From JAHBVL01 sp964461025 (GTDB lineage Bacteria; Chloroflexota; Chloroflexia; Thermomicrobiales; UBA6265), in assembly GCA_964461025.1 (NCBI GenBank), contig CAYWSE010000011.1, forward strand, positions 1 through 64,000: a stretch of DNA of 64,000 nucleotides, written 5' to 3'. The stretch's first letter is position 1. Each line of letters opens with the position of its first letter. This document shows positions 1 through 7,689 of this stretch, one piece after another. The notes under the pieces are model-generated. The model did no database searches and had not been told where the DNA came from. It saw only the letters and a program-made list of their open reading frames with translations. Both the position numbers and the translations under genes were made by a program.

Positions 1-620
1 CCGGCCGGATGGGCGATGTCGGCAAAGAGATACGCCCCGACTTCATCAGCGATCTCGCGGAATCTGGCGTAGTCGATCGCCCGGCTGTAGGCACTGGCTC
101 CTGCAATGATAGCCCGCGGCCGCACTTCACGCGCCTTGGCCTGGACGTCGTCGTAATCGATGAACCCTGTCTCGAGATTGACACCGTAGAAATGCGCATC
201 GAAGAGCCGGCCTGAGAAGTTGACCTTCAGCCCATGCGTAAGGTGTCCACCTTCCGAGAGACTCAGTCCGAGGATCCTGTCGCCTGGATCGATGAGCGCC
301 AGATAGGCCGCAAGATTGGCGCTGGCGCCGGAATGCGGCTGCACATTGACATGCTCCGCCCCGAAGAGCTCTTTTGCGCGGTCGCGCGCCAGATTCTCGA
401 CTTCGTCGACGACTTCACAACCGCCGTAGTAGCGCTTGCCGGGCAATCCTTCCGCGTATTTGTTCGTCAGCACCGTGCCAACCGCTTCGAGCACCGCTTC
501 GCTGACAAAGTTCTCGGAGGCGATCAACTCGATGCCAAGGCGCTGACGCTCCCCTTCCCGCTCGATGATGGAGGCAACAGCCGGGTCGGTTGCAGCCAGG
601 GCAGAAAGAGCGGAAATCAT
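1..620 (-). CDS. glyA: Serine hydroxymethyltransferase (partial, C-terminus beyond left edge)
   Basis: PLP enzyme interconverting serine + THF with glycine + 5,10-methylene-THF. The reverse strand translates from an ATG at 618-620 into about 206 residues with SHMT hallmarks: an ELIASENF motif near residue 30, the NKYAEGLPGKRYYGG block, the PHSGASAN motif near residue 95, and a DIAHPA block where the window ends. The PLP lysine and the C-terminal domain lie outside. It is divergent from galE. A minus-strand TACAAT at 671-676 could be its -10 box, but the CTGACC upstream sits only 15 bp away, so the promoter is uncertain. Its location close to the glycine cleavage genes fits a glycine/one-carbon neighbourhood. 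Confidence 0.95.
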   Translation of the reverse strand, partial: MISALSALAATDPAVASIIEREGERQRLGIELIASENFVSEAVLEAVGTVLTNKYAEGLPGKRYYGGCEVVDEVENLARDRAKELFGAEHVNVQPHSGASANLAAYLALIDPGDRILGLSLSEGGHLTHGLKVNFSGRLFDAHFYGVNLETGFIDYDDVQAKAREVRPRAIIAGASAYSRAIDYARFREIADEVGAYLFADIAHPA

Positions 621-740
621 GTGAGAACCTTTCGATGGAACACTTGGGAAGAGGACCACAAGCGGGCAAGATTGTACCATCGGGATTGGGCGGTCAGGTT
701 GAGCCGCACAGACGAGGAAGTCACGAATGAGGATAAATCC

Positions 741-1715
741 ATGCGAGTGCTGGTAACGGGTGGAGCCGGATATGCTGGACGCATTGCCGTCGAGCTGCTC
801 ATGGACGACGGTCATGATGTCGTCGTCCTCGACAACTTCTCCAAAGGTCACGCATCGTCTCTTGGAACGGATATCCAGGCATTTTCCGTCGACCTTCGCG
901 ACGCCGCGGCAGTCAGCAAAGCGATTCAGGACTCTCGTCCCGAAGCGATCATGCACTTCGGCGCGGTCACCGTCGTTCCCGAGTCGATGAAGATGCCCGG
1001 GCTCTACTACGACGTCAACACAGGGGGGACCAATCATCTTCTCCAGGCGGCGGTCGAATTCGGCGTAGAGCGATTCATCTTTTCTTCAACCGCCGCCGTC
1101 TATGGAACGCCAGAGACGGCCCTCATCGCGGAATCGTCGCCGACGCAACCGATTTCCCCTTATGGCTGGTCGAAACTGATGGCAGAGCAGATTTTGCAGG
1201 ACTTCGCACGCGCCTACGGGCTGCGCTACGCGATCTTCAGGTACTTCAACGTGGCCGGAGCGACCGAGGCAAATGGCGAGAATCACACACCGGAAACTCA
1301 CCTGATTCCATCGGCGATCTTCGCGGCGATGGGCCGTCGCGATCCGTTGACGATTTTTGGGAGAGACTACGCGACTCCTGACGGCACGGCAGTTCGCGAT
1401 TATGTCCACGTCGCCGATCTGGCGCGAGCGCATATCACCGCGCTGGTAACCATCGAGCAGTCAAACGAGATACTCAACCTCGGCGGGGGCAGCGGCATCA
1501 GCGTGCAAGAGATCGTCGATGCGGTCGAGCGTGTTTCCGGAAAGGAAGTTCCCGTCTTCGATGGACCCCGGCGGGAAGGCGATCCGCCGGAGCTTGTGGC
1601 CGACATCAATCGCGCCGAGTCACTCCTGGGATGGACGCCGCGTGAGTCGGCGATCGACACGATCGTCGCTTCGGCCTGGCGATGGCACGAGAGGCATCCC
1701 GACGGATATCGCTAG
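741..1715 (+). CDS. galE: UDP-glucose 4-epimerase
   Basis: Extended short-chain dehydrogenase of 324 residues, matching the usual GalE length, interconverting UDP-glucose and UDP-galactose in the cytoplasm. The NAD-binding glycine motif TGGAGYAG occupies residues 6-13. The catalytic Tyr-x-x-x-Lys is at about residues 141-145 (YGWSK), and the RYFNVAGA block typical of GalE follows. The open frame extends upstream to 234, but homology starts at the ATG at 741, which follows GAGGA-like sequence, and the upstream part covers the glyA coding region in antisense. The usual GYIGS at the nucleotide loop reads GYAGR here, a mild deviation. The gene converges with der, and the two stop codons overlap. 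Confidence 0.93.
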   Translation: MRVLVTGGAGYAGRIAVELLMDDGHDVVVLDNFSKGHASSLGTDIQAFSVDLRDAAAVSKAIQDSRPEAIMHFGAVTVVPESMKMPGLYYDVNTGGTNHLLQAAVEFGVERFIFSSTAAVYGTPETALIAESSPTQPISPYGWSKLMAEQILQDFARAYGLRYAIFRYFNVAGATEANGENHTPETHLIPSAIFAAMGRRDPLTIFGRDYATPDGTAVRDYVHVADLARAHITALVTIEQSNEILNLGGGSGISVQEIVDAVERVSGKEVPVFDGPRREGDPPELVADINRAESLLGWTPRESAIDTIVASAWRWHERHPDGYR

Positions 1716-3049
1716 GCGTCCTCTGACCTGCCCCGGAAGCTGATTCTCAGCGGGCTGCCGGTGAAGCCAAACTCCTTTCGCAACTGGTTCTCCAGATAGC
1801 GGCGATAGGAAAAGTGGATCATCTTCGGCTCGTTGCAAAAGAAAATGAAGGTCGGCGGAGCGATATCGGCCTGTGTCGCGTAATAGAACTTTATGTACTT
1901 GCCGTGTTTGCTGGGGGGCGGATGTGCGGCAACCGCTTCGCGCAGCACCTTGTTCAGCTGCGCGGTCGAGACATGCTTTTCGCGCTCGGTGACAACGTCG
2001 AGGGCGGTCTCCATCACCTGCTCGACGCGCTGACCGTACTTCGCCGAAATGAAGACGAGCGGCGCATAGGGCATGAAGTCAAGCGCTTCTCTGGACTCTG
2101 CCCGGAACTCCTCCATCGTCGTGGGACCTTTGTCGATCAGGTCCCATTTGTTGAGCACGATGACAATGCCCTTTTTCTGATCTTCGACATAGCCGGCGAT
2201 GTGCGTATCCTGGGCGGTGAAGGGCTCTGTAGCATCAATGACCATCAGCACGACGTCGGATCGGTCGATTGCTCGCATCGAGCGGAGCACGCTGAACTGC
2301 TCGATGCCGGTCTCCACTCTACCGCGACGACGAATGCCAGCCGTATCGATGAGTGTGACCTGCTGCCCGCCCCAGTCGAGCACGGTGTCCAGGCTGTCCC
2401 GGGTGGTTCCGGGCAAATCGCTGACGATCGCTCGCTCCTCGCCCAGAAATGCGTTGAGGAGCCGGCTCTTGCCGACATTGGGACGGCCGACAATTGCGAT
2501 CTTCGGACCCTCATACTCTTCGACTTCTTCGAATTCCGGCAACGCTTCGACGATCAGATCGAGCAGATCGCCGGTGCCGGTGCCATGAATCGCCGAGATG
2601 GCGACTGGGTCGCCGAGACCGAGCGAAAAGAACTCGAAAACGTCGTCGCGGCGGGAGAGGTTGTCTGCTTTGTTGGCGACGAGAATCGTCGGCTTGTCGG
2701 TGCGTCTGAGCAGGTCGGCGACGTCATAGTCGCCGGCGGTGAGACCAGATCGGGAGTCGACGAGAAACACGACCACGTCGGCTTCATCGATTGCGCTGCG
2801 GGCCTGTTCGCGGGTGCGCCGGGCGATCTCCGTGTGCGACGCAAGCGAAATCTCGGATTCGTCCTGAAGGCCGCCGGTGTCGACGACGGTGAAATCGATT
2901 CCTCGCCAATCGGTTGTGCCGTAGACGCGATCGCGTGTCGTGCCTGGCTCGTCTTCGACGATTGCCATGCGCTCGCCTATCAGCCTGTTGAACAGCGTCG
3001 ATTTCCCGACATTGGGACGACCGACTATGGCGACGATAGGCTTGCTCAC
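1712..3049 (-). CDS. der: Ribosome biogenesis GTPase Der (EngA)
   Basis: Tandem-GTPase protein of 445 residues that acts in 50S subunit maturation. Two full G domains are visible. The first P-loop, GRPNVGKS, is at residues 10-17 with DTGG and NKAD motifs after it. The second GRPNVGKS lies near residue 187 with DTAG and NKWD. A KH-like C-terminal domain follows and ends in SFRGR. The start codon is GTG (3047-3049) behind GGGGTG. A perfect TATAAT on the minus strand at 3157-3162 is a likely -10 element, giving der its own promoter although it follows gcvPA by 130 bp. A hairpin at 3129-3146 would lie in the transcript leader. Confidence 0.95.
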   Translation of the reverse strand: MSKPIVAIVGRPNVGKSTLFNRLIGERMAIVEDEPGTTRDRVYGTTDWRGIDFTVVDTGGLQDESEISLASHTEIARRTREQARSAIDEADVVVFLVDSRSGLTAGDYDVADLLRRTDKPTILVANKADNLSRRDDVFEFFSLGLGDPVAISAIHGTGTGDLLDLIVEALPEFEEVEEYEGPKIAIVGRPNVGKSRLLNAFLGEERAIVSDLPGTTRDSLDTVLDWGGQQVTLIDTAGIRRRGRVETGIEQFSVLRSMRAIDRSDVVLMVIDATEPFTAQDTHIAGYVEDQKKGIVIVLNKWDLIDKGPTTMEEFRAESREALDFMPYAPLVFISAKYGQRVEQVMETALDVVTEREKHVSTAQLNKVLREAVAAHPPPSKHGKYIKFYYATQADIAPPTFIFFCNEPKMIHFSYRRYLENQLRKEFGFTGSPLRISFRGRSEDA

Positions 3050-3128
3050 GGAAACACCCCGCGATGACGAGGAACGCCCTGCGGCGCTGCGGCTCGTTCA
3101 CTGATACGTTGAAACACAAACCGAAGCA

Positions 3129-3146
3129 CCGGCGATCGCTCGCCGG
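3129..3146 (-). other. Hairpin between gcvPA and der
   Basis: A perfect 7-bp stem (CCGGCGA/TCGCCGG) with a 4-nt loop, followed on the minus strand by a T-rich but interrupted stretch. It could be a weak terminator of the pur-gcv operon or a structure in the der leader, because the TATAAT at 3157-3162 lies just upstream of it on the minus strand. Confidence 0.4.
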
Positions 3147-3178
3147 CGCGGAGAGGATTATAGTGCAAGGCTCAGCAG

Positions 3179-4528
3179 TTACCGAACTGCGGCGGCCATT
3201 GCCGCGGCATAGGCATCGATGCCGGTACGGTCATTCAGCTCGGTCGTGGCGAGCAGCAGGTGATTTGCCAGTTCATCGGAGGCGTACGAGAGATCGAGGC
3301 CCGACTGGAACCCGTCTGCCGCAAGCGCTATGTTCACCTTACTGGCCGGGACCGGGAGCTTGACGACGAACTCGTTGAAGAACTCACCGTCATTCTCGAT
3401 GCTGATGCCGTCGATAGACCTGAGCTGGTCTGCCAGGTAATGGGCGTTGGCGTATGAACGCCGGGAGACCTCGCGGAGTCCTTCAGCACCGACTAGCGAC
3501 ATGTAGATCGTCGCTGCAGTCGCCATGAGTCCCTGATTCGTGCAGATGTTGCTGGTGGCTTTCTCGCGGCGGATATGCTGCTCTCGCGTCTGAAGGGTCA
3601 GCACATAGCCGCGCTTGCCTTCAGCATCGGTCGTCATGCCTGCAAGGCGACCCGGCATCAGCCGGACATAGCTCTGTTTGGCGGCCAGCAGACCAACATA
3701 GGGTCCGCCCAGACTCTGGGCAAGACCGAGCGACTGACCTTCGGCGGTCACGATGTCCGCTCCGTACGCTCCCGGCGGTTTCAACAACCCGAGCGGGATC
3801 GGATAGGTCGCCACGATCAATGCGGCGCCATGCTCGTGGACGACGTGGGCGATAGAGGCAAGGTCCTCGATCGTGCCGAAGAAGTTCGGATACTGAACGA
3901 TGACGGCCGCAGTTTGATCGTCGATCGCGGCTGCGATCTCCTGCGTGGTGCCGGCGAAACCGGTTGCCGGTACAGGCAGGAAATCGAGATCGATGTCGAG
4001 ACCTGAGCTGTAGGTTGCGATGACTTCTCGGTAGTTGGGATGAACCGTCCCGGTGATGACGATCCTGCTTCGCCCTTTCGCAGCGGTGTGAGCCATCAGC
4101 GCCGCTTCGGCGAGCGCCGTGGCGCCGTCGTACATCGACGCGTTGGCGATGTCCATGCCCAGCAACTCGGCAGCCAGCGACTGAAACTCATAGATGATCT
4201 GCAACGTGCCTTGCGAAACTTCGGGCTGGTACGGCGTATAGGCCGTGAAAATCTCCCCACGCAGCAGAAGCTGCGAGACCGTGGCGGGACTGTAGTGCCG
4301 GTACGAACCGGCGCCGAGGAAGTTGCGGTTCGCGGGAACGATCGTATTGCCGCTGGCCAACGAGGACAGCTTCAGCTCAGCTTCGAGCTCGGTGAGCTGT
4401 GGCGGCAAATCGAGATCGGGAAAGCGAATCGACTCCGGAATGGCATCGACCAATTCTGCAATGCCGGAAACGCCAATCGTCTCCAGCATGGCTTGCCGCT
4501 CAGAGGCGGTGTGGGGATTGAATGTCAT
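3179..4528 (-). CDS. gcvPA: Glycine dehydrogenase (decarboxylating) subunit 1
   Basis: N-terminal half of the split P-protein of the glycine cleavage system. With GcvPB it decarboxylates glycine and passes aminomethyl to lipoyl-GcvH. I chose the ATG at 4526-4528 because family members begin with the MxxxPHT motif seen here (MTFNPHT) and GGAGGGG lies upstream; an earlier in-frame start at 4555 adds only nine residues. The protein has 449 residues. Blocks typical of subunit 1 include GAGSYRHYSP near residue 75, TPYQPEVSQGTLQ, and an Asn-Ile-Cys-Thr-Asn motif near residue 330. It is the last gene of the glycine cleavage run. The PLP-binding partner GcvPB, usually the next gene, is absent; der follows instead. 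Confidence 0.93.
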   Translation of the reverse strand: MTFNPHTASERQAMLETIGVSGIAELVDAIPESIRFPDLDLPPQLTELEAELKLSSLASGNTIVPANRNFLGAGSYRHYSPATVSQLLLRGEIFTAYTPYQPEVSQGTLQIIYEFQSLAAELLGMDIANASMYDGATALAEAALMAHTAAKGRSRIVITGTVHPNYREVIATYSSGLDIDLDFLPVPATGFAGTTQEIAAAIDDQTAAVIVQYPNFFGTIEDLASIAHVVHEHGAALIVATYPIPLGLLKPPGAYGADIVTAEGQSLGLAQSLGGPYVGLLAAKQSYVRLMPGRLAGMTTDAEGKRGYVLTLQTREQHIRREKATSNICTNQGLMATAATIYMSLVGAEGLREVSRRSYANAHYLADQLRSIDGISIENDGEFFNEFVVKLPVPASKVNIALAADGFQSGLDLSYASDELANHLLLATTELNDRTGIDAYAAAMAAAVR

Positions 4529-4574
4529 GTGTGGGGGTGCCCCTCCAGTGGGCAACGTTCCGACTGTAAGTCGA

Positions 4575-4961
4575 TCAGGCGTCGGTGGCCAGGAACGCGT
4601 CGTACGCCTCGGCGTCCATCAGCTCGCCGAGCTGTGCGGCGTCGGAAAGACGGACCTTGATCAGCCACGCTTCACCAAAGGGGTCCTGATTGACGATTTC
4701 CGGTTTCTCGACAGCAGCTTCATTGCGCTCGGTGACCTCTCCCGAAACGGGCGCGTAGATGTCGCTGGCGGCCTTAACCGACTCGACGACGCCGAGCGGA
4801 TCCTTCGCTGCGATGGAATCGCCAACTTCCGGCAACTCGAGATAGGTGATGTCGCCAAGCTCCGACTGCGCGTAGTCAGCGAGTCCAATCGTGGCAATAT
4901 CGTCTTCGACACGTACCCATTCGTGAGATTTTGTGAACTTGAGATCTGCTGGAGAACCCAT
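4575..4961 (-). CDS. gcvH: Glycine cleavage system H protein (lipoyl carrier)
   Basis: Small 128-residue lipoyl carrier that shuttles the methylamine group between the P, T and L proteins. The lipoyl-accepting lysine is Lys63 in the ESVKAASD motif, the position expected for the family. N-terminal KFTKSHEWV and the GITDYAQ-like block (GLADYAQSELGD) are also typical. It lies 29 bp downstream of gcvT and 46 bp upstream of gcvPA, so the T-H-P(A) genes are evidently co-transcribed. Confidence 0.95.
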   Translation of the reverse strand: MGSPADLKFTKSHEWVRVEDDIATIGLADYAQSELGDITYLELPEVGDSIAAKDPLGVVESVKAASDIYAPVSGEVTERNEAAVEKPEIVNQDPFGEAWLIKVRLSDAAQLGELMDAEAYDAFLATDA

Positions 4962-4990
4962 ACGTTTCGATTCCTTTCAGGCGACGCGCC

Positions 4991-6127
4991 TTACTTCGCG
5001 TCCGATCGCTTATAGAACGGCATCTTGATCTGAACAGCGGCAAATGGCTTGTCCCGGATGACGATCTCCAAGGGCTTCCCCACTCCCGCAGCGGAGGATT
5101 CTACTAGAGCGAGTCCAATGTTTTCCCCCAACGTCGGCGACATCGCTCCGCTGGTGACAAAACCGACTTCTTTTCCGTCAATCTGCACCGGGCAATGCGA
5201 ACGCGGAGCACCGGAGCGCTCGGTCATTCGAAACCCCACGGTTCGCCGGGGCACACCTGCAGCCTTTTGCGCGGTGATCGGCCCAGATCCAACGAACTCG
5301 CCCTTGTTCAGATCGACCGCCCAGCCAAGTCCAGCTTCCAGCGGCGAGATGTCGTCGGCCAGTTCATTGCCGTACAGCGGCATGCGCGCTTCGAGCCGGA
5401 GGGTGTCGCGAGCGCCGAGTCCAATCGGCAGCAGGCCGTGCGACTCGCCGGCCGCCATCAACGCGTCCCACAGCTCGCCGGTGCGATTGATTTCCGGGTA
5501 GATCTCGAAGCCGTCCTCACCCGTATACCCGGTACGAGCAAGTTTGACTGGAATCCCGGTGACGGTGGCCTCGACCAGCGTGAAACCACCAAGCCCCGCC
5601 AAATCGGCGTCGGTGAGCGGGGCAACGATGTCATCTGAATGCGGCCCCTGAATGGCGATCATGCCGAGCGAATCACTAATGTCTTCGACAGAGACATCGA
5701 GATCGGACCGTCGCTGCGCCCAGTCCTGCATCCAGGCGACATCCTTTTCCTTGTTCGAAGCGTTGACGACCACCATGTAACCATCGGCGGATGGCTCGCG
5801 GTAGATGATGATGTCGTCTACCACGCCGCCCTGTTCGTTTGTGAGCATGGCGTATTGCGCTTGCCCTGGTTCGAGCTTTGAAACATCGTTCGTTGCGACG
5901 TATTGGAGAAAGGGCAATGCGTCTTTGCCGGTAACGGCCACCTGACCCATATGCCCGAGGTCGAAGAGGCCCGCATCATTACGCACCGATCGGTGTTCGG
6001 CAATGATGCCGGAGTACTGCACGGGCATCATCCAGCCAGCAAAGGGGATCATCCTGGCGCCGAGAGCGACATGCCTGTCGTACAGCGGCGTCTGTTTCAC
6101 GTCTTCGTTCGAGTCAGATCCACTCAT
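4991..6127 (-). CDS. gcvT: Aminomethyltransferase (glycine cleavage T protein)
   Basis: A 378-residue THF-dependent enzyme that releases ammonia from aminomethyl-GcvH and forms 5,10-methylene-THF. Characteristic blocks are TPLYDRHVALGARMIPFAGW near residues 13-32, the GLFDLGHMG motif, and RTGYTGEDGFEIY with the G-Y-T-G-E-D signature. The C-terminal barrel domain is complete. It lies 71 bp downstream of purF in the same orientation without an obvious terminator, so the purine operon probably reads through into the glycine cleavage genes. Confidence 0.94.
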   Translation of the reverse strand: MSGSDSNEDVKQTPLYDRHVALGARMIPFAGWMMPVQYSGIIAEHRSVRNDAGLFDLGHMGQVAVTGKDALPFLQYVATNDVSKLEPGQAQYAMLTNEQGGVVDDIIIYREPSADGYMVVVNASNKEKDVAWMQDWAQRRSDLDVSVEDISDSLGMIAIQGPHSDDIVAPLTDADLAGLGGFTLVEATVTGIPVKLARTGYTGEDGFEIYPEINRTGELWDALMAAGESHGLLPIGLGARDTLRLEARMPLYGNELADDISPLEAGLGWAVDLNKGEFVGSGPITAQKAAGVPRRTVGFRMTERSGAPRSHCPVQIDGKEVGFVTSGAMSPTLGENIGLALVESSAAGVGKPLEIVIRDKPFAAVQIKMPFYKRSDAK

Positions 6128-6198
6128 TCACTGCTCCCAACCATAGTCAACCGGCGGCGTCCGGCCTTCCGGCCAGCATCCTACCCGCATTTCAGGCG

Positions 6199-7644
6199 TC
6201 ATGTGGCGACGGGTTCACGCTCCAGAACGAGCTTGTGCATGTCCATTTCGAGCTGGACAGGAACCGGGTAGTTCCCCGTCAGGCAACCTGCGCAAAAGCC
6301 TGCGCCCGGAGCGTTGATCGCTTCCAGCAGTCCGTCCAGCGAGAGGTATCCGATGGAATCGACGCCAATGTGCTCGCCGATTTCCTCGATGGTCATCCGG
6401 GCGGCGATCAGTTCCTCCCGACGAGCGAGATCGACGCCCAGATAGCAGGGATACATCATCGGCGGCGCGTGCACCCGCATGTGCACTTCGCGCGCACCGG
6501 CGTTGCGAAGGAGTTGGACGATCGGCCGGCTGGTGGTGCCACGCACGATCGTGTCGTCGACGAGCACGACGCGCTTGCCGTCGAGCACTTCGGGCAGCGC
6601 ATTGAACTTGAGAGAGACACCGACTTCGCGCAGGCGTTGATCGGGTTGAATGAATGTGCGGCCAATGTAGCGGTTTTTGATCAGTCCTTCGCTATAGGGA
6701 ATTCCCGACTCGCGAGCGAAACCGATCGCAGCCGGCGTCGCCGAGTCAGGAAGTCCGACAACAACGTCGGCCTCAACCGGATGCTCTCTGGCCAGCATGG
6801 CGCCCATTCGCTGCCGGACCAGGTAGAGGCGCTGGTTGAGCAGAATGCTGTCGGGTCGGGCGAAATAGATCAGCTCGAAAAGGCAGGTGGCGTGGCGGCT
6901 CATCGCCAGCGCGGGCCAGGATCGAAGCCCGTACGCGTTGATCTCGATGATCTCGCCGGGTTCGACCTCGCGCACGAATTCGGCGCCGACGGTCGCCAGC
7001 GCGCAGCTCTCCGACGCCACGATCCAGTGCTCGCCGAGCCTGCCGATGCACAAGGGGCGAACGCCCTTGGGATCACGCACCGCGTAAATTGCTTCAGGCG
7101 TCAGAATGGCGAGGCTGAAAGCGCCGATGAGCAGTGGCGTGGCCGCGCGAATCTTGTCGATCATCGTTTCGCCGGCACTCAACGCAATCAGGCGCGTCAG
7201 CACTTCGCTGTCGGTTGTCGTCTCGAAGGTCTGCCCCTCCGATTCGAGGGACTCCTTGATGGCATAGGCGTTGACGATGTTGCCGTTATGGGCAACGGCC
7301 ACCGGGCCAAGCGGCCCGACCGTCAGCATCGGTCCGGCATTGCGTTCGTTGCTCTGGCCGGTCGTGGAATAGCGGGTGTGACCAATCGCCGAAATGCCGG
7401 GTAGGGCGCCGAGATCGGCTTCGTTGAACGCCTGTGAAACGAGCCCGAGGTGCGTACGGCGGAAAAGCTGCGACCCGTTCGAGGTGGCGATGCCAGCACT
7501 TTCCTGACCGCGATGCTGGAGCGCGTAGAGACCGAAGAAGGTGATTCTGGCGACGTCCTCGCCCGGCGCGTAGATTCCGAAGACGCCGCACTCTTCGTGC
7601 GGTTTGTCGAGCTCGAAATCTGGTGTCAGCACGGCGTCAGTCAT
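6199..7644 (-). CDS. purF: Amidophosphoribosyltransferase
   Basis: First committed step of purine synthesis: PRPP + glutamine to phosphoribosylamine. The protein has 481 residues from the ATG at 7642-7644; an upstream in-frame start at 7677 is less likely. The N-terminal Ntn glutaminase nucleophile is Cys19 in EECGVFG, which implies an 18-residue cleaved propeptide as in the B. subtilis type. The PRPP-binding loop VLVDDTIVRGTTSR is present. Four cysteines at the places expected for a [4Fe-4S] cluster are visible (CLFELIYF, YPCYLG and the C-terminal CAGC), so this is the iron-sulfur, oxygen-sensitive class. It is 45 bp downstream of purL. Confidence 0.95.
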   Translation of the reverse strand: MTDAVLTPDFELDKPHEECGVFGIYAPGEDVARITFFGLYALQHRGQESAGIATSNGSQLFRRTHLGLVSQAFNEADLGALPGISAIGHTRYSTTGQSNERNAGPMLTVGPLGPVAVAHNGNIVNAYAIKESLESEGQTFETTTDSEVLTRLIALSAGETMIDKIRAATPLLIGAFSLAILTPEAIYAVRDPKGVRPLCIGRLGEHWIVASESCALATVGAEFVREVEPGEIIEINAYGLRSWPALAMSRHATCLFELIYFARPDSILLNQRLYLVRQRMGAMLAREHPVEADVVVGLPDSATPAAIGFARESGIPYSEGLIKNRYIGRTFIQPDQRLREVGVSLKFNALPEVLDGKRVVLVDDTIVRGTTSRPIVQLLRNAGAREVHMRVHAPPMMYPCYLGVDLARREELIAARMTIEEIGEHIGVDSIGYLSLDGLLEAINAPGAGFCAGCLTGNYPVPVQLEMDMHKLVLEREPVAT

Positions 7645-7689
7645 TTGCGTCCATCTTACATGTTTCCCGCAAGGCACATTCGTGGTTCA

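Noticed and set aside
1814..3067. A 417-codon plus-strand frame opposite der
   Set aside because: It is antisense to a well-conserved GTPase gene, with typical Arg/Asp-rich shadow composition; the long antisense frames opposite purF, dnaE and ftsH are rejected for the same reason.
6128..6198. Glycine riboswitch before gcvT
   Set aside because: The 71-bp gap between purF and gcvT is too short for the aptamers, and no glycine-riboswitch core is visible.
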